20,435 bases of DNA from contig NW_023365744.1 of assembly GCF_000003815.2 (NCBI RefSeq), positions 6,630 to 27,064 of the forward strand. Direction: 5' to 3'. This document shows, one piece after another, positions 10,607 through 16,700 of the stretch (position 1 is the first letter of the stretch; each line of letters starts with the position of its first letter). Under the pieces are notes generated by a model. It made no database searches and was not told the DNA's origin. It saw only the letters and a list, made by a program, of their open reading frames with translations. The translations under genes were made by a program, and so were the position numbers. Source of the DNA: Branchiostoma floridae (taxonomy: Eukaryota > Chordata > Leptocardii > Amphioxiformes > Branchiostomatidae).

Positions 10607-10834
10607 GCACCTTTGACCCACTAAGTGCCCAGTCACCTTTGACTTACTTACCTTCCGTAAGGTCTCCACCCACCTTTGACCTACTAAATATTCAGTCACC
10701 TTTGACCTACAAATCTTCCGTAAGAACTCCAGCCACCTTTGACCTACTGAATGTCCAGTCACCTTTGACCTGCAAATCTTCCGTCAGGTCTTCAGCCACC
10801 TTCAAGCTACTAACGGCCTAGTCACCTTTGACCT
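10607..10834. promoter_or_regulatory. 63-bp tandem repeat carrying eight DR1-like nuclear-receptor sites
   Basis: The 13-mer TCACCTTTGACCT or close variants starts at 10607, 10633, 10670, 10696, 10733, 10759, 10796 and 10822. Spacings alternate strictly 26 and 37 bp, giving a 63-bp unit with two sites. On the minus strand the 13-mer reads AGGTCAAAGGTGA: two hexamer half-sites in direct orientation separated by one base, the DR1 layout bound by RXR heterodimers, HNF4 and COUP-TF families. The site at 10796 is degenerate (CCACCTTCAAGCT); 10607 has GGGTCA and 10633 has AAGTCA as first half-site. The array ends 380 bp before the receptor start codon. Regulatory function is inferred from motif and position only. 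Confidence 0.65.
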
Positions 10835-11213
10835 ATTGATTTTCCTTACGCGCGCCGCCAACGCAGTAGCATCACTTATCATCAGAAAGTACATACGTGA
10901 GTATTCCCCGGAAATTCTGGTTAGTCTACATCCTTTCAGAGTTGATTATGGTGCTTACAGCTCATTATCATTATATGACTATTCATCGCTGTATCATTTA
11001 CTGTGCAGTTTTATTTCCCGGATGCCTACAAGGCCACAGGGCAGTCCTTTAAGTACCGTCACCAATAGAGTCAACGGTTTCAGTTGCAAAGGGATCGCTC
11101 CGTTGACAGTCAGAAGCGGATAGTCGATATACATTGACGTTCTCTCAGTGCGAGTGAAGGTGATTTACTAGCACATCGTTTCTCGTGTACCGGGATCCAT
11201 TCGCAAAATACAG
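10835..11213 (+). promoter_or_regulatory. Proximal upstream region / probable 5' UTR of the receptor
   Basis: This lies between the DR1 array and the receptor ATG. No convincing TATA box or initiator is visible. TTTACTGTGCAG ending at 11008 could be a 3' splice site for a 5' untranslated exon, but its pyrimidine tract is poor. An in-frame TAG at 11169-11171 closes the receptor frame upstream. A 95-codon frame (10836-11123) ends 90 bp before the receptor ATG; it resembles nothing I know and would act as an upstream ORF if transcribed. Confidence 0.4.
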
Positions 11214-11552
11214 ATGGCAGGCAACGGCACAGAAGGAGGCGACTACATCCTCCCAACTGAGCTACCTTTCTCCTGGGACGATCTCTTCCTAGAAAACGCC
11301 ACTACAAACATTACGGAAGAACAGAGGATGGAGCGAGATGATCTAGAGGATGTTAGATCGGTGTTTCCCAACTACACGGCTCTATTGTCCATCCCGTTGA
11401 TTGCGGGGACGGTCTTCGGGAACTGTTTGGTGATCATGGCGGTGTACAGAGAGAGGAACCTGCGGTCCATCACCAACTATTTCATCGTGAGCCTGGCTGT
11501 AACAGACGCGCTCATGGCGGTATTGGTCATGCCTCTAGCCGTATACTTTGAG
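11214..11552 (+). CDS. D2-like dopamine receptor (aminergic class A GPCR), first coding exon, partial
   Basis: This exon encodes 113 residues of a plasma-membrane receptor for a biogenic amine, probably dopamine acting through Gi/o. Residues 1-55 are an acidic, hydrophilic extracellular N-terminus with four N-glycosylation sequons (N4, N28, N32, N53) and no signal peptide, as usual for aminergic receptors. TM1 spans about 56-80 and has GN with the conserved N1.50 at residue 70. The first intracellular loop is [14 protein letters not shown]2 spans about 88-112, with SLAVTD placing D2.50 at residue 98 and VMP at 105-107. [11 protein letters not shown] and [10 protein letters not shown] closely resemble vertebrate D2/D3 receptors. 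The ATG is the first after an in-frame TAG at 11169 and sits in CAGATGG. The frame ends at a GTAAGG donor after Glu113, where, as I recall, vertebrate DRD2 and DRD3 also have an intron. TM3-TM7 exons are not in view. Alternatives are another D2/alpha-adrenergic-like or tyramine/octopamine-type receptor. Confidence 0.88.
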
Positions 11553-11558
11553 GTAAGG
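11553..11558 (+). other. 5' splice donor of the receptor exon (phase 0)
   Basis: GAG|GTAAGG matches the metazoan donor consensus closely. Conceptual translation past it gives only V-R and then TAA, so the TM2 reading frame must end here by splicing. The intron is phase 0, after the Glu of VYFE near the top of TM2. Confidence 0.9.
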
Positions 11559-11610
11559 TAACTATTATAGTATTTCATTCACATTTCTTTATTGGTGAGT
11601 CATATTAGCG

Positions 11611-11669
11611 TAAGGGTTAGGGTTTTTACGGTTAGGGTTAGTTAGGTAGGTAGGTAGGTTAGGGTTTTG
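11611..11669 (+). repeat. Short telomere-like and TAGG tract
   Basis: Degenerate TTAGGG-type sequence (AAGGGTTAGGGTTTTTACGG, TTAGGGTTAG) is followed by (TAGG)n (TTAGGTAGGTAGGTAGGTTA) and another TAGGGTTTTG. It lies about 60 bp inside the intron. TTAGGG is the deuterostome telomere repeat; the tract is short and could be simple-sequence drift. Confidence 0.75.
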
Positions 11670-11683
11670 TCCCTTAACCCAAA

Positions 11684-11930
11684 CCCTGGGTTCGAATCCA
11701 CTGACATGTATCCGATGATGTGCCTTCGGGAAACACACTTTACACGTTTTTCCTCACCCTGTCCCTGGTGTAAAATGGGGCCTGGCTTCGGTTGAGTAGG
11801 TAAAAGCCGGTGGAAGAAGAGGGGTGGGCTCCGACTTCCAAAACTGTAACCTATACATAGTAGGTAACAACCTTCTGATCCTACGGCCTCAAAAAGGCCA
11901 ATATATTTACTTGACTACAAATGTATTTTG
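11684..11930 (+). mobile_element. tRNA-derived SINE fragment (sense)
   Basis: A Pol III B-box-like GGGTTCGAATCC (11688-11699) is followed by the family body: GGGAAACACACTTTACACG, TTTTTCCTCACCCTGTCCC, GCCTGGCTTCGGTTGAGTAG, GGTAAAAGCCGGTGGAAGAA and the 3' part TACGGCCTCAAAAAGGCCAA. The A-box half upstream is replaced by the TAGG tract, so the copy is 5'-truncated and diverged. Confidence 0.8.
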
Positions 11931-11933
11931 TAC

Positions 11934-12423
11934 CTTTCTAATAGACCTTGTCCTTGGAGATACATAGACAGCGCTGTAAGTGCATTATCCATCTGTCGCC
12001 TCGAAGTCTAGTTTGTGTTTCTTACTTTTCATGAAAATCGCGTACCGAAAACTTGCTGGTGCCCCTGTATGACCTAGGGCTTGGAAACCCCTTTAAAAGA
12101 AAACGACATAATCAATTGCTGTCAAACTATGCTTCATTCGAAGTATACTGAAAATGTGGCGTAACTTCAGGGTATTTTGGTCCAGTTCCAAGATTTCCAG
12201 GGACCGAATTCTGTCATGTTACCGATCTTGTGTCCTTGAGAAGGGCACTTTGCAAGACTTTCCTCACTCCACCAAGGTGCAAAAAGGATGCCTGACATTC
12301 GGTTGGGGAGGTAAAACCAATGAAAGGAGGGGGATATGGCCTTCGCCTCCCAATATCACCCTCCCAAAGCACCATAAGACATCAAAAATGCTACATGACT
12401 ATCTTCATCCTACTTTTTTTTTT
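11934..12423 (+). repeat. Composite tandem unit 1 (~490 bp, SINE-containing)
   Basis: It begins ACCTTTCTAATAGACCTTGT and continues with CTTGGAGATACATAGACAGC, CGCGTACCGAAAACTTGCTG, GACATAATCAATTGCTGTCA and AAAATGTGGCGTAACTTC. It ends in SINE body sequence (GAAGGGCACTTTGCAAGAC, CATTCGGTTGGGGAGGTAAA) and a T9 run. The same order of blocks follows immediately at 12424. Confidence 0.88.
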
Positions 12424-12893
12424 ACCATTCTAATAGACCTTGTCCTTGGAGATACACAAACAGTGTTGTAAGTGCATATCTATCTGTCTTGTCGCCTTGC
12501 ATGTGTCTCTTACCTTTTAGAAAACTTGCGTACCGAAAAACCTGCTAGTGCCGCTGTATGACCTAGAGCTTTGAAACTGCTTTAAACGACAACGACATAA
12601 TCAATTGCTGTCAAACCGAGCTTCAGTCGACTAAAAATGTGGCGTATAACTACAGAATATTTCGGTCCAGAACGCAGATGTCCTGGGTTCGAATTCTGTT
12701 ATGCTACCGACCTCGTGTCCTTGGGAAGGGCACTTCACAAGACTTTCCTCACTCCACCAAGGTGCAAAAAGGTACCTGACTTCGGTTGGGGAGGTATAGA
12801 CTAGTAAAAAGAGAGGGATGGGTACCGCCTCCCAATATCACCACACTGTCCCTCGGGCCTCAAAAATGCTATATGAATACCTTCACCTCTTTC
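12424..12893 (+). repeat. Composite tandem unit 2 (~470 bp)
   Basis: It repeats unit 1 from ACCATTCTAATAGACCTTGT to the SINE body. The B-box-like GGGTTCGAATTC is at 12687-12698, followed by CCTTGGGAAGGGCACTTCAC and ACTTCGGTTGGGGAGGTA. Similarity to unit 1 extends through both the non-SINE and SINE portions, so the two were duplicated together. Confidence 0.88.
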
Positions 12894-12896
12894 TTT

Positions 12897-13079
12897 TACC
12901 TTTCTAATAGACCGTGTCCTTGGAGATACACAGACAGCGCTGCAAGTGCATTTCTACATGTCTTGTCGCCTCAAAGTCTCGCTTGTGTTTCTCACCATTT
13001 ATCAAAATCGCGTACCGAAAAACCTGCCTCCGCCGATAAATGAGCTAGGGCTTTAAAAACGCTTCAAAAGACAACCACT
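12897..13079 (+). repeat. Composite tandem unit 3, broken after ~180 bp
   Basis: It starts TACCTTTCTAATAGACCGTG and matches units 1 and 2 through CGCGTACCGAAAAACCTGCC to CTTCAAAAGACAACCACTAT, then diverges abruptly where GACATAATCAATTGC is expected. The B-box and SINE body are absent. The break is filled by the unrelated segment that includes the terminal-inverted-repeat element at 13217-13715. Confidence 0.85.
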
Positions 13080-13216
13080 ATAGGGTGGGTTCAAAACAGG
13101 TTTCTCTCATTGGGCCGGTCCGGGAGAGATAGACCTGAAAATAATCAGTGAACCGGACTTTGGACCTACTAGAAAATGAATAGATTATACCGGTAGACGT
13201 GTTTTGTGGCCTAGGC

Positions 13217-13715
13217 CACAGCAAGTAAATTTTCTGGATGACTTTAGCGCACTCATTAATTTTCGCCTGATTTCAGAAGAAAAAAATCCTCTTCGGGGAT
13301 GGTCAGATAGACCAAAATAGGCAAACATGTTGTGTTGAAGCCTACTAATTATGTAAAAATGACACTAGGGAGGTAGCCATGACTATAGTTGCTGAAGTAA
13401 AACTTGTTGGATAGTTGTAAAAGTGCCACCAATATGGAAGCCATGAGTGTAGTTGCCAGCTTGGCAAGTGATACCAGTGTGCCACACTAGTATCACATTT
13501 ACTACACTAGTTCACTTTCCTTAATACAGGAATTAATGCCTTGTTTGTTATGATACCCTTTTTTGTCACTTCAAATCTTGTTACGACGTTTATGGTGTCT
13601 ATTTTGAAAATTTAGCCATCTTGTTTTTTTAAGCATCTTATTTTATTCGCGCTATAACGTTATCATTATTTTTGCAGTCTGCATAGGATGTCATCCATAC
13701 AATTTACTTGCTGTG
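13217..13715. mobile_element. MITE-like element with 26-bp terminal inverted repeats
   Basis: CACAGCAAGTAAATTTTCTG-GATGAC (13217-13242) is the inverse of GTCATCCATACAATTTACTT-GCTGTG (13690-13715), with about two mismatches over 26 bp. The 499-bp element lies between composite units 3 and 4 and has no transposase frame. A perfect 14-bp palindrome GTGGCCTAGGCCAC (13206-13219) overlaps its left end. I see no clear target-site duplication, and 137 bp of other non-unit sequence lies to its left, so the true insertion edges may be wider. Superfamily not assigned. Confidence 0.72.
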
Positions 13716-13761
13716 ACTTACGTGTACGCCTCAGAAGGCTGTCCCCACCCTACTTGTTTTA

Positions 13762-14153
13762 CCTTTTTAGTAGACCTTGTCCTTGGGCACAGACAGTACT
13801 GTGAGTGCATATCAAGATGTCTTGTCGCCTCGGAGTCTCGCGTGTTCCTCTGTCCTTTCAGGAAAACTTCATACCGAAACACTTTGAGGTGCCGCTTCGT
13901 GACCCAAGAGTAGACAGATGCTCTTAAAGACAACAACGTTGCAACAGAATAATCAATATCTGTCAAACTGATCTTCAGTCTTAGAATTGTGAAGAGGGTA
14001 CCGTATGGCAAATCTTCTAGGATATTTTGGTCTTGAGCCCAGATGTCTTGGGTTCGAACCCTGTTATGCAACATGTCTTGTACCCTTGGGAAAGGCACTC
14101 TACTTTTCTCCACTCACTCAACCCATGTGTAAATTTGAGTACTTGAATTCTGC
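13762..14153 (+). repeat. Composite tandem unit 4 with SINE head
   Basis: It starts TTTACCTTTTTAGTAGACCT and repeats CTTGTCGCCTCGGAGTCTCG, CATACCGAAACACTTTGAGG, ATAATCAATATCTGTCAAAC and ATATTTTGGTCTTGAGCCCA. The B-box-like GGGTTCGAACCC (14050-14061) is the best preserved in the window. The SINE body then runs CCCTTGGGAAAGGCACTCTA to GTACTTGAATTC, where it is interrupted. Confidence 0.85.
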
Positions 14154-14284
14154 TATTTTAATTTTTATCAACAAACATACATAGGAAAATTCAGATAACG
14201 GCACTCAAGTTAAAACAACTTATATATATATATGTTGTCGCTGCTATTAAAACAAAATGTAAATGGCAGATAATTGAAAGGAAA
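14154..14284. other. ~130-bp AT-rich insert splitting a SINE body
   Basis: Between GTACTTGAATTC and the SINE continuation GGGCAAGTAAAAGACG lies an AT-rich segment including CTTATATATATATATGTTG. Intact relatives in this window read continuously from GTACCTGACTTCGGTTGGGG into AGGTAAAA, so this segment is extra. No terminal repeats were recognised. Confidence 0.55.
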
Positions 14285-14445
14285 TACTTCTGTCGGGCAA
14301 GTAAAAGACGTTAGAAGGAGAAGGATGCGCTCTGCCTTCAAATACTGTGCCCTAGACACAGTAGTAGATAACAACGCTCTGCCCCTGTGGCATGAAAAGG
14401 GCTATGGGACTACCGTTATCTTTATGCTAAAGAGCGGCGTCTTAC
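14285..14445 (+). mobile_element. SINE 3' half, continuation of unit 4
   Basis: The sequence GGGCAAGTAAAAGACGTTAG, GGATGCGCTCTGCCTTCAAA, TACTGTGCCCTAGACACAGT, AACAACGCTCTGCCCCTGTG, GGGCTATGGGACTACCGTTA is the 3' body of the same SINE family as at 11684-11930. It is the best preserved 3' end in the window. A 74-codon frame across it is incidental. Confidence 0.78.
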
Positions 14446-14809
14446 TTGGGAAAAGACTTAAAGTAAAGTCTAGCCATGTCTTTCTAGTAAGAGTATAATA
14501 CGTACGGTGCCAACATATTCTCTCAGGCTTCGGATTTTACAAGTTAGTTGTCGTTTCTATGTTACACTGTTTGTAGTTTATATAGTCTGTGTATACAAAT
14601 CAAGTATAGGCTGAGCAAAATTGGATCGGCAAACAGCATTTTAGATCGAGTACTGAATATCTCATCACCATCATCTTCGGTCGACGTGCTTGAACACGAC
14701 GGGGTTATATCCTTTAGTTAGATGAAGACATGACGGGGATGCGACAGGTCCTGCGCCTGTTTATCTATAGTCGGATGATTCGGTTAAAGTAGTTTCTTAG
14801 GTAGACTGA
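14446..14809. other. Intronic sequence, no recognised feature
   Basis: I see no repeats with identifiable ends, structured RNA or coding signature here. Confidence 0.45.
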
Positions 14810-14994
14810 TACTGTAAATGCAGAAACTTTCGTGGTGGTTTATTGTTTGCGGCTTTCGCTTTGGCTGCCTCAAAGTGAATTTGAAAAGCGCGAACATTTT
14901 TCCATGGTGCTACCGCGAACTGAAAACCACCGCGAGAAGTCCTTTTTCCCGCTACAGCGAAATTGAATTTAAGAACTTAAATGCATTTACAGTA
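14810..14994. mobile_element. 185-bp palindromic MITE (TACTGTAAATGC termini)
   Basis: The left end TACTGTAAATGCAGAAACTT and right end CTTAAATGCATTTACAGTA form terminal inverted repeats. The interior is also partly self-complementary (TTTCGTGGTGGTTT on the left against AAAACCACCGCGAG on the right). This matches a dispersed palindromic MITE that I recall in many marine invertebrate genomes. It abuts the left end of the mariner-type MITE copy 1 and may have truncated it. No clear target duplication. Confidence 0.75.
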
Positions 14995-15296
14995 ATCAAT
15001 AAGTTATGAGCTTTGCCAACAAATAAGGTACACGACTCAAATTGTGAAGCATAATCATGTAGTATGTTGTCTTTTATCAATATTCACAAAATTTCAAATC
15101 ATTGTAGTCATCACTTTCCAGTCGACGTGCTTCTGGAAATCAGTAGGTAAGTGGTGAGAAAAACAACAAAGGTGAACTTTGATTAGAGCGATGTGGGTGT
15201 CATTCTCGTCATGAAATCTACGAGGGGCGTTCAAGAAGTAATGCCCCTGACCCATTTCCTAAAGGAGGAGATTAATGAAACTTGGTGCAGTTATTA

Positions 15297-15467
15297 GTCT
15301 TTCTCTTCATAGAAATCACTCAGAGTTATGCATTTCTACCATCGTTTGATGCAGCTCTGGACACCGTTTTTGTAGGACACCCCAGGTTGGTCCTCCAACA
15401 GATGCCTCATCAATGCAAAAGAGGGACGACCAGTCTGGGACTGTTTCCACAGACTTCCGGCCATGTT
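15297..15467 (-). pseudogene. Mariner transposase C-terminal remnant
   Basis: On the minus strand one frame reads from the N gap through GVSYKNGVQSCIKRW, then an in-frame TAG (15336-15338), then KCITLSDFYEEKD and two stops. The pattern Y-K-N-G-(V/I)-x-x-x-x-x-R-W-x-K-C-I followed by an acidic, tyrosine-containing tail is typical of the extreme C-terminus of mariner transposases. The normal family residue between W and K is a sense codon, here a stop. The catalytic D,D(34)D core is not visible and would lie in the gap or be deleted. The protein is dead as seen. Confidence 0.75.
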
Positions 15468-15567
15468 NNNNNNNNNNNNNNNNNNNNNNNNNNNNNNNNN
15501 NNNNNNNNNNNNNNNNNNNNNNNNNNNNNNNNNNNNNNNNNNNNNNNNNNNNNNNNNNNNNNNNNNN
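15468..15567. other. Assembly gap, 100 N
   Basis: Exactly 100 N inside the mariner relic, which usually marks a gap of unknown size. All frames crossing it are artefacts. Confidence 0.99.
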
Positions 15568-15785
15568 AACATAACCCATAGTGATATGAATCATTACATA
15601 TGCAAAAGTTCATTTAGATCAGACAACTGAAAATGGGTCAGGAGCAGTGAATGGTAACGGCCCCTCGTACGAAGACATTGGAGTTTGCAAAATGTTTGAT
15701 GAGGATTCCCTGCGTATTTGACTTTTAGCAGGGCAAGAGGACCCGAACACATCAGGTCCATGTTTCCCCCGTTTCCCTTAATTAT

Positions 15786-16039
15786 AAGGTGCACTCTCAC
15801 TGCACTTGAGTCACGCTTGCGTCACTGCGGGGTTCGAAAGATACTTAACGAATTTCAGAGATAACGAACGAATTCTATTTATTTTCTGGGTACTTTGTAG
15901 TCTTCTAAGATATACGTTTACGTATTACGCAATATCTAAATCATAAAAAAGATTTGAAATATAGCAAAACAGTGACGCAGTGAACGAACCCCGTGGTGAC
16001 GCAAGCTTGACGCAAGTGCGGTGAGGGTGAGTGCACCTT
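15786..16039. mobile_element. 254-bp MITE with ~50-bp terminal inverted repeats
   Basis: The left end AAGGTGCACTCTCACTGCAC... continues with CGCTTGCGTCACTGCGGGGTTCG. The right end CGAACCCCGTGGTGACGCAAG... continues with GTGAGGGTGAGTGCACCTT. The two are inverse to each other over about 50 bp with a few mismatches and one small indel. The interior is AT-rich with no frame. It sits within mariner-type MITE copy 1. The uninterrupted copy 2 reads CTCCTTTACCTGACG at this point, so the insertion site is near TTA, which also appears on the left flank (CCCTTAATTATA). A TTA target duplication is possible but not clean. Confidence 0.85.
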
Positions 16040-16079
16040 TACCTAACGTTACTGCTGGTTACCTGCAAAGTAATGATGT

Positions 16080-16241
16080 NNNNNNNNNNNNNNNNNNNNN
16101 NNNNNNNNNNNNNNNNNNNNNNNNNNNNNNNNNNNNNNNNNNNNNNNNNNNNNNNNNNNNNNNNNNNNNNNNNNNNNNNNNNNNNNNNNNNNNNNNNNNN
16201 NNNNNNNNNNNNNNNNNNNNNNNNNNNNNNNNNNNNNNNNN
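16080..16241. other. Assembly gap, 162 N
   Basis: A run of 162 N directly after the third piece of mariner-type MITE copy 1. The non-round length suggests an estimated size. It probably contains the missing right end of that MITE. Confidence 0.99.
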
Positions 16242-16363
16242 GTCGCGATAGCAGATGGATTAGAGCAAAGGTAGAATTGAATAGAAAGTGGCACACTATA
16301 CATCATCTGATAGCATACATATCATATATGTCGAACTCGACTTGTCTACATTTGTAGTCATGT

Positions 16364-16700
16364 CAGGGTTGGACAAGTTTTCTGAAATTCACTTGTCCTA
16401 TCTGGCAAGCAAATAAAAAAAAATACTTGCCCGAACCAACTTTTCACTTGCCACAAATTTAAATGACACTTTTATATGCATTTTCACCTCGAACAATGGG
16501 ATTCTTGTTGTTGCCTCTATTTTTCTATGCTGCCAATTTTTTTGATGTCATGACTGTAGAAAGTGACAAGTATATCAAAGTCTCATTCAATGAAAAAATA
16601 TTACTTAAACGATCGGGCAAGTGGGGTAGGTCATCCAGTTGCCAGTTCGGCACTTTCAACTTGCCCTGGACAATAGGGCTAGTGGACTTGTCCAACCCTG
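16364..16700. mobile_element. hAT-like MITE, 337 bp
   Basis: The termini CAGGGTTGGACAAGT (16364-16378) and ACTTGTCCAACCCTG (16686-16700) are perfect 15-bp inverted repeats of the CAGGG...type seen in hAT transposons. Multiple subterminal copies of CTTGCC/ACTTGTC and their complements (for example 16427, 16446, 16617 and 16660) resemble transposase-binding repeats of that superfamily. The flanks share CATGT (16359-16363 and 16701-16705) rather than the usual 8 bp. No transposase is encoded; the 81-codon frame inside is incidental. Confidence 0.85.

Larger units (their letters stand above)
15221..15667 (-). mobile_element. Mariner element relic, TA-flanked
   Basis: The left terminus CGAGGGGCGTTCAAGAAGTA with CCCCTGACCCA further in, and the right terminus TGGGTCAGGAGC then GGCCCCTCG, are inverted and bounded by TA at 15219-15220 and 15668-15669. 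CGAGGGG ends, TA target sites and a reading frame resembling a mariner transposase C-terminus on the minus strand together identify the superfamily (Tc1/mariner). The N run at 15468-15567 hides the centre, so full length is unknown. Both visible flanks are too short and damaged to encode a working transposase. Confidence 0.85.
14995..16079 (+). mobile_element. Mariner-type MITE, copy 1 (interrupted by two insertions, right end in gap)
   Basis: This copy aligns in three pieces with the intact copy at 18376-18905. ATCAATAAGTT through CATGAAATC (14995-15220) matches 18386-18600. GAAGACATTG through CAGGTCCATG (15670-15755) matches the region around 18618-18700. CCTTTACCTAACGTTACTG through GCAAAGTAATGATG (16036-16078) matches 18742-18785. 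The two interruptions are a mariner relic (15221-15667) and a small MITE (15786-16039). The remaining right end, about 119 bp in copy 2, would fall in the N run that follows. Confidence 0.82.

Noticed and set aside
11001-11008. CTGTGCAG as the 3' splice site of a 5' UTR intron
   Set aside because: The preceding pyrimidine tract is weak and no upstream exon can be identified, so it is mentioned only as a possibility within the upstream region.
10836-11123. 95-codon plus-strand frame just upstream of the receptor
   Set aside because: No recognisable domain or signal; it may act as an upstream ORF in the 5' UTR but is not supported as a gene.
11688-14061. GGTTCGAATCC-like sequences as possible tRNA genes
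   Set aside because: Only the B-box half is tRNA-like; acceptor and anticodon stems cannot be formed and the same SINE body follows each, so they are SINE promoters or remnants.
13718-14113. 131-codon minus-strand frame
   Set aside because: It is antisense to composite unit 4 and its SINE body; open by chance and without protein-family features.
14818-15009. 63-codon frame
   Set aside because: It is contained almost entirely in the palindromic MITE at 14810-14994.
15282-16357. Several frames containing runs of X
   Set aside because: They are created by translating through the two N gaps and carry no information.
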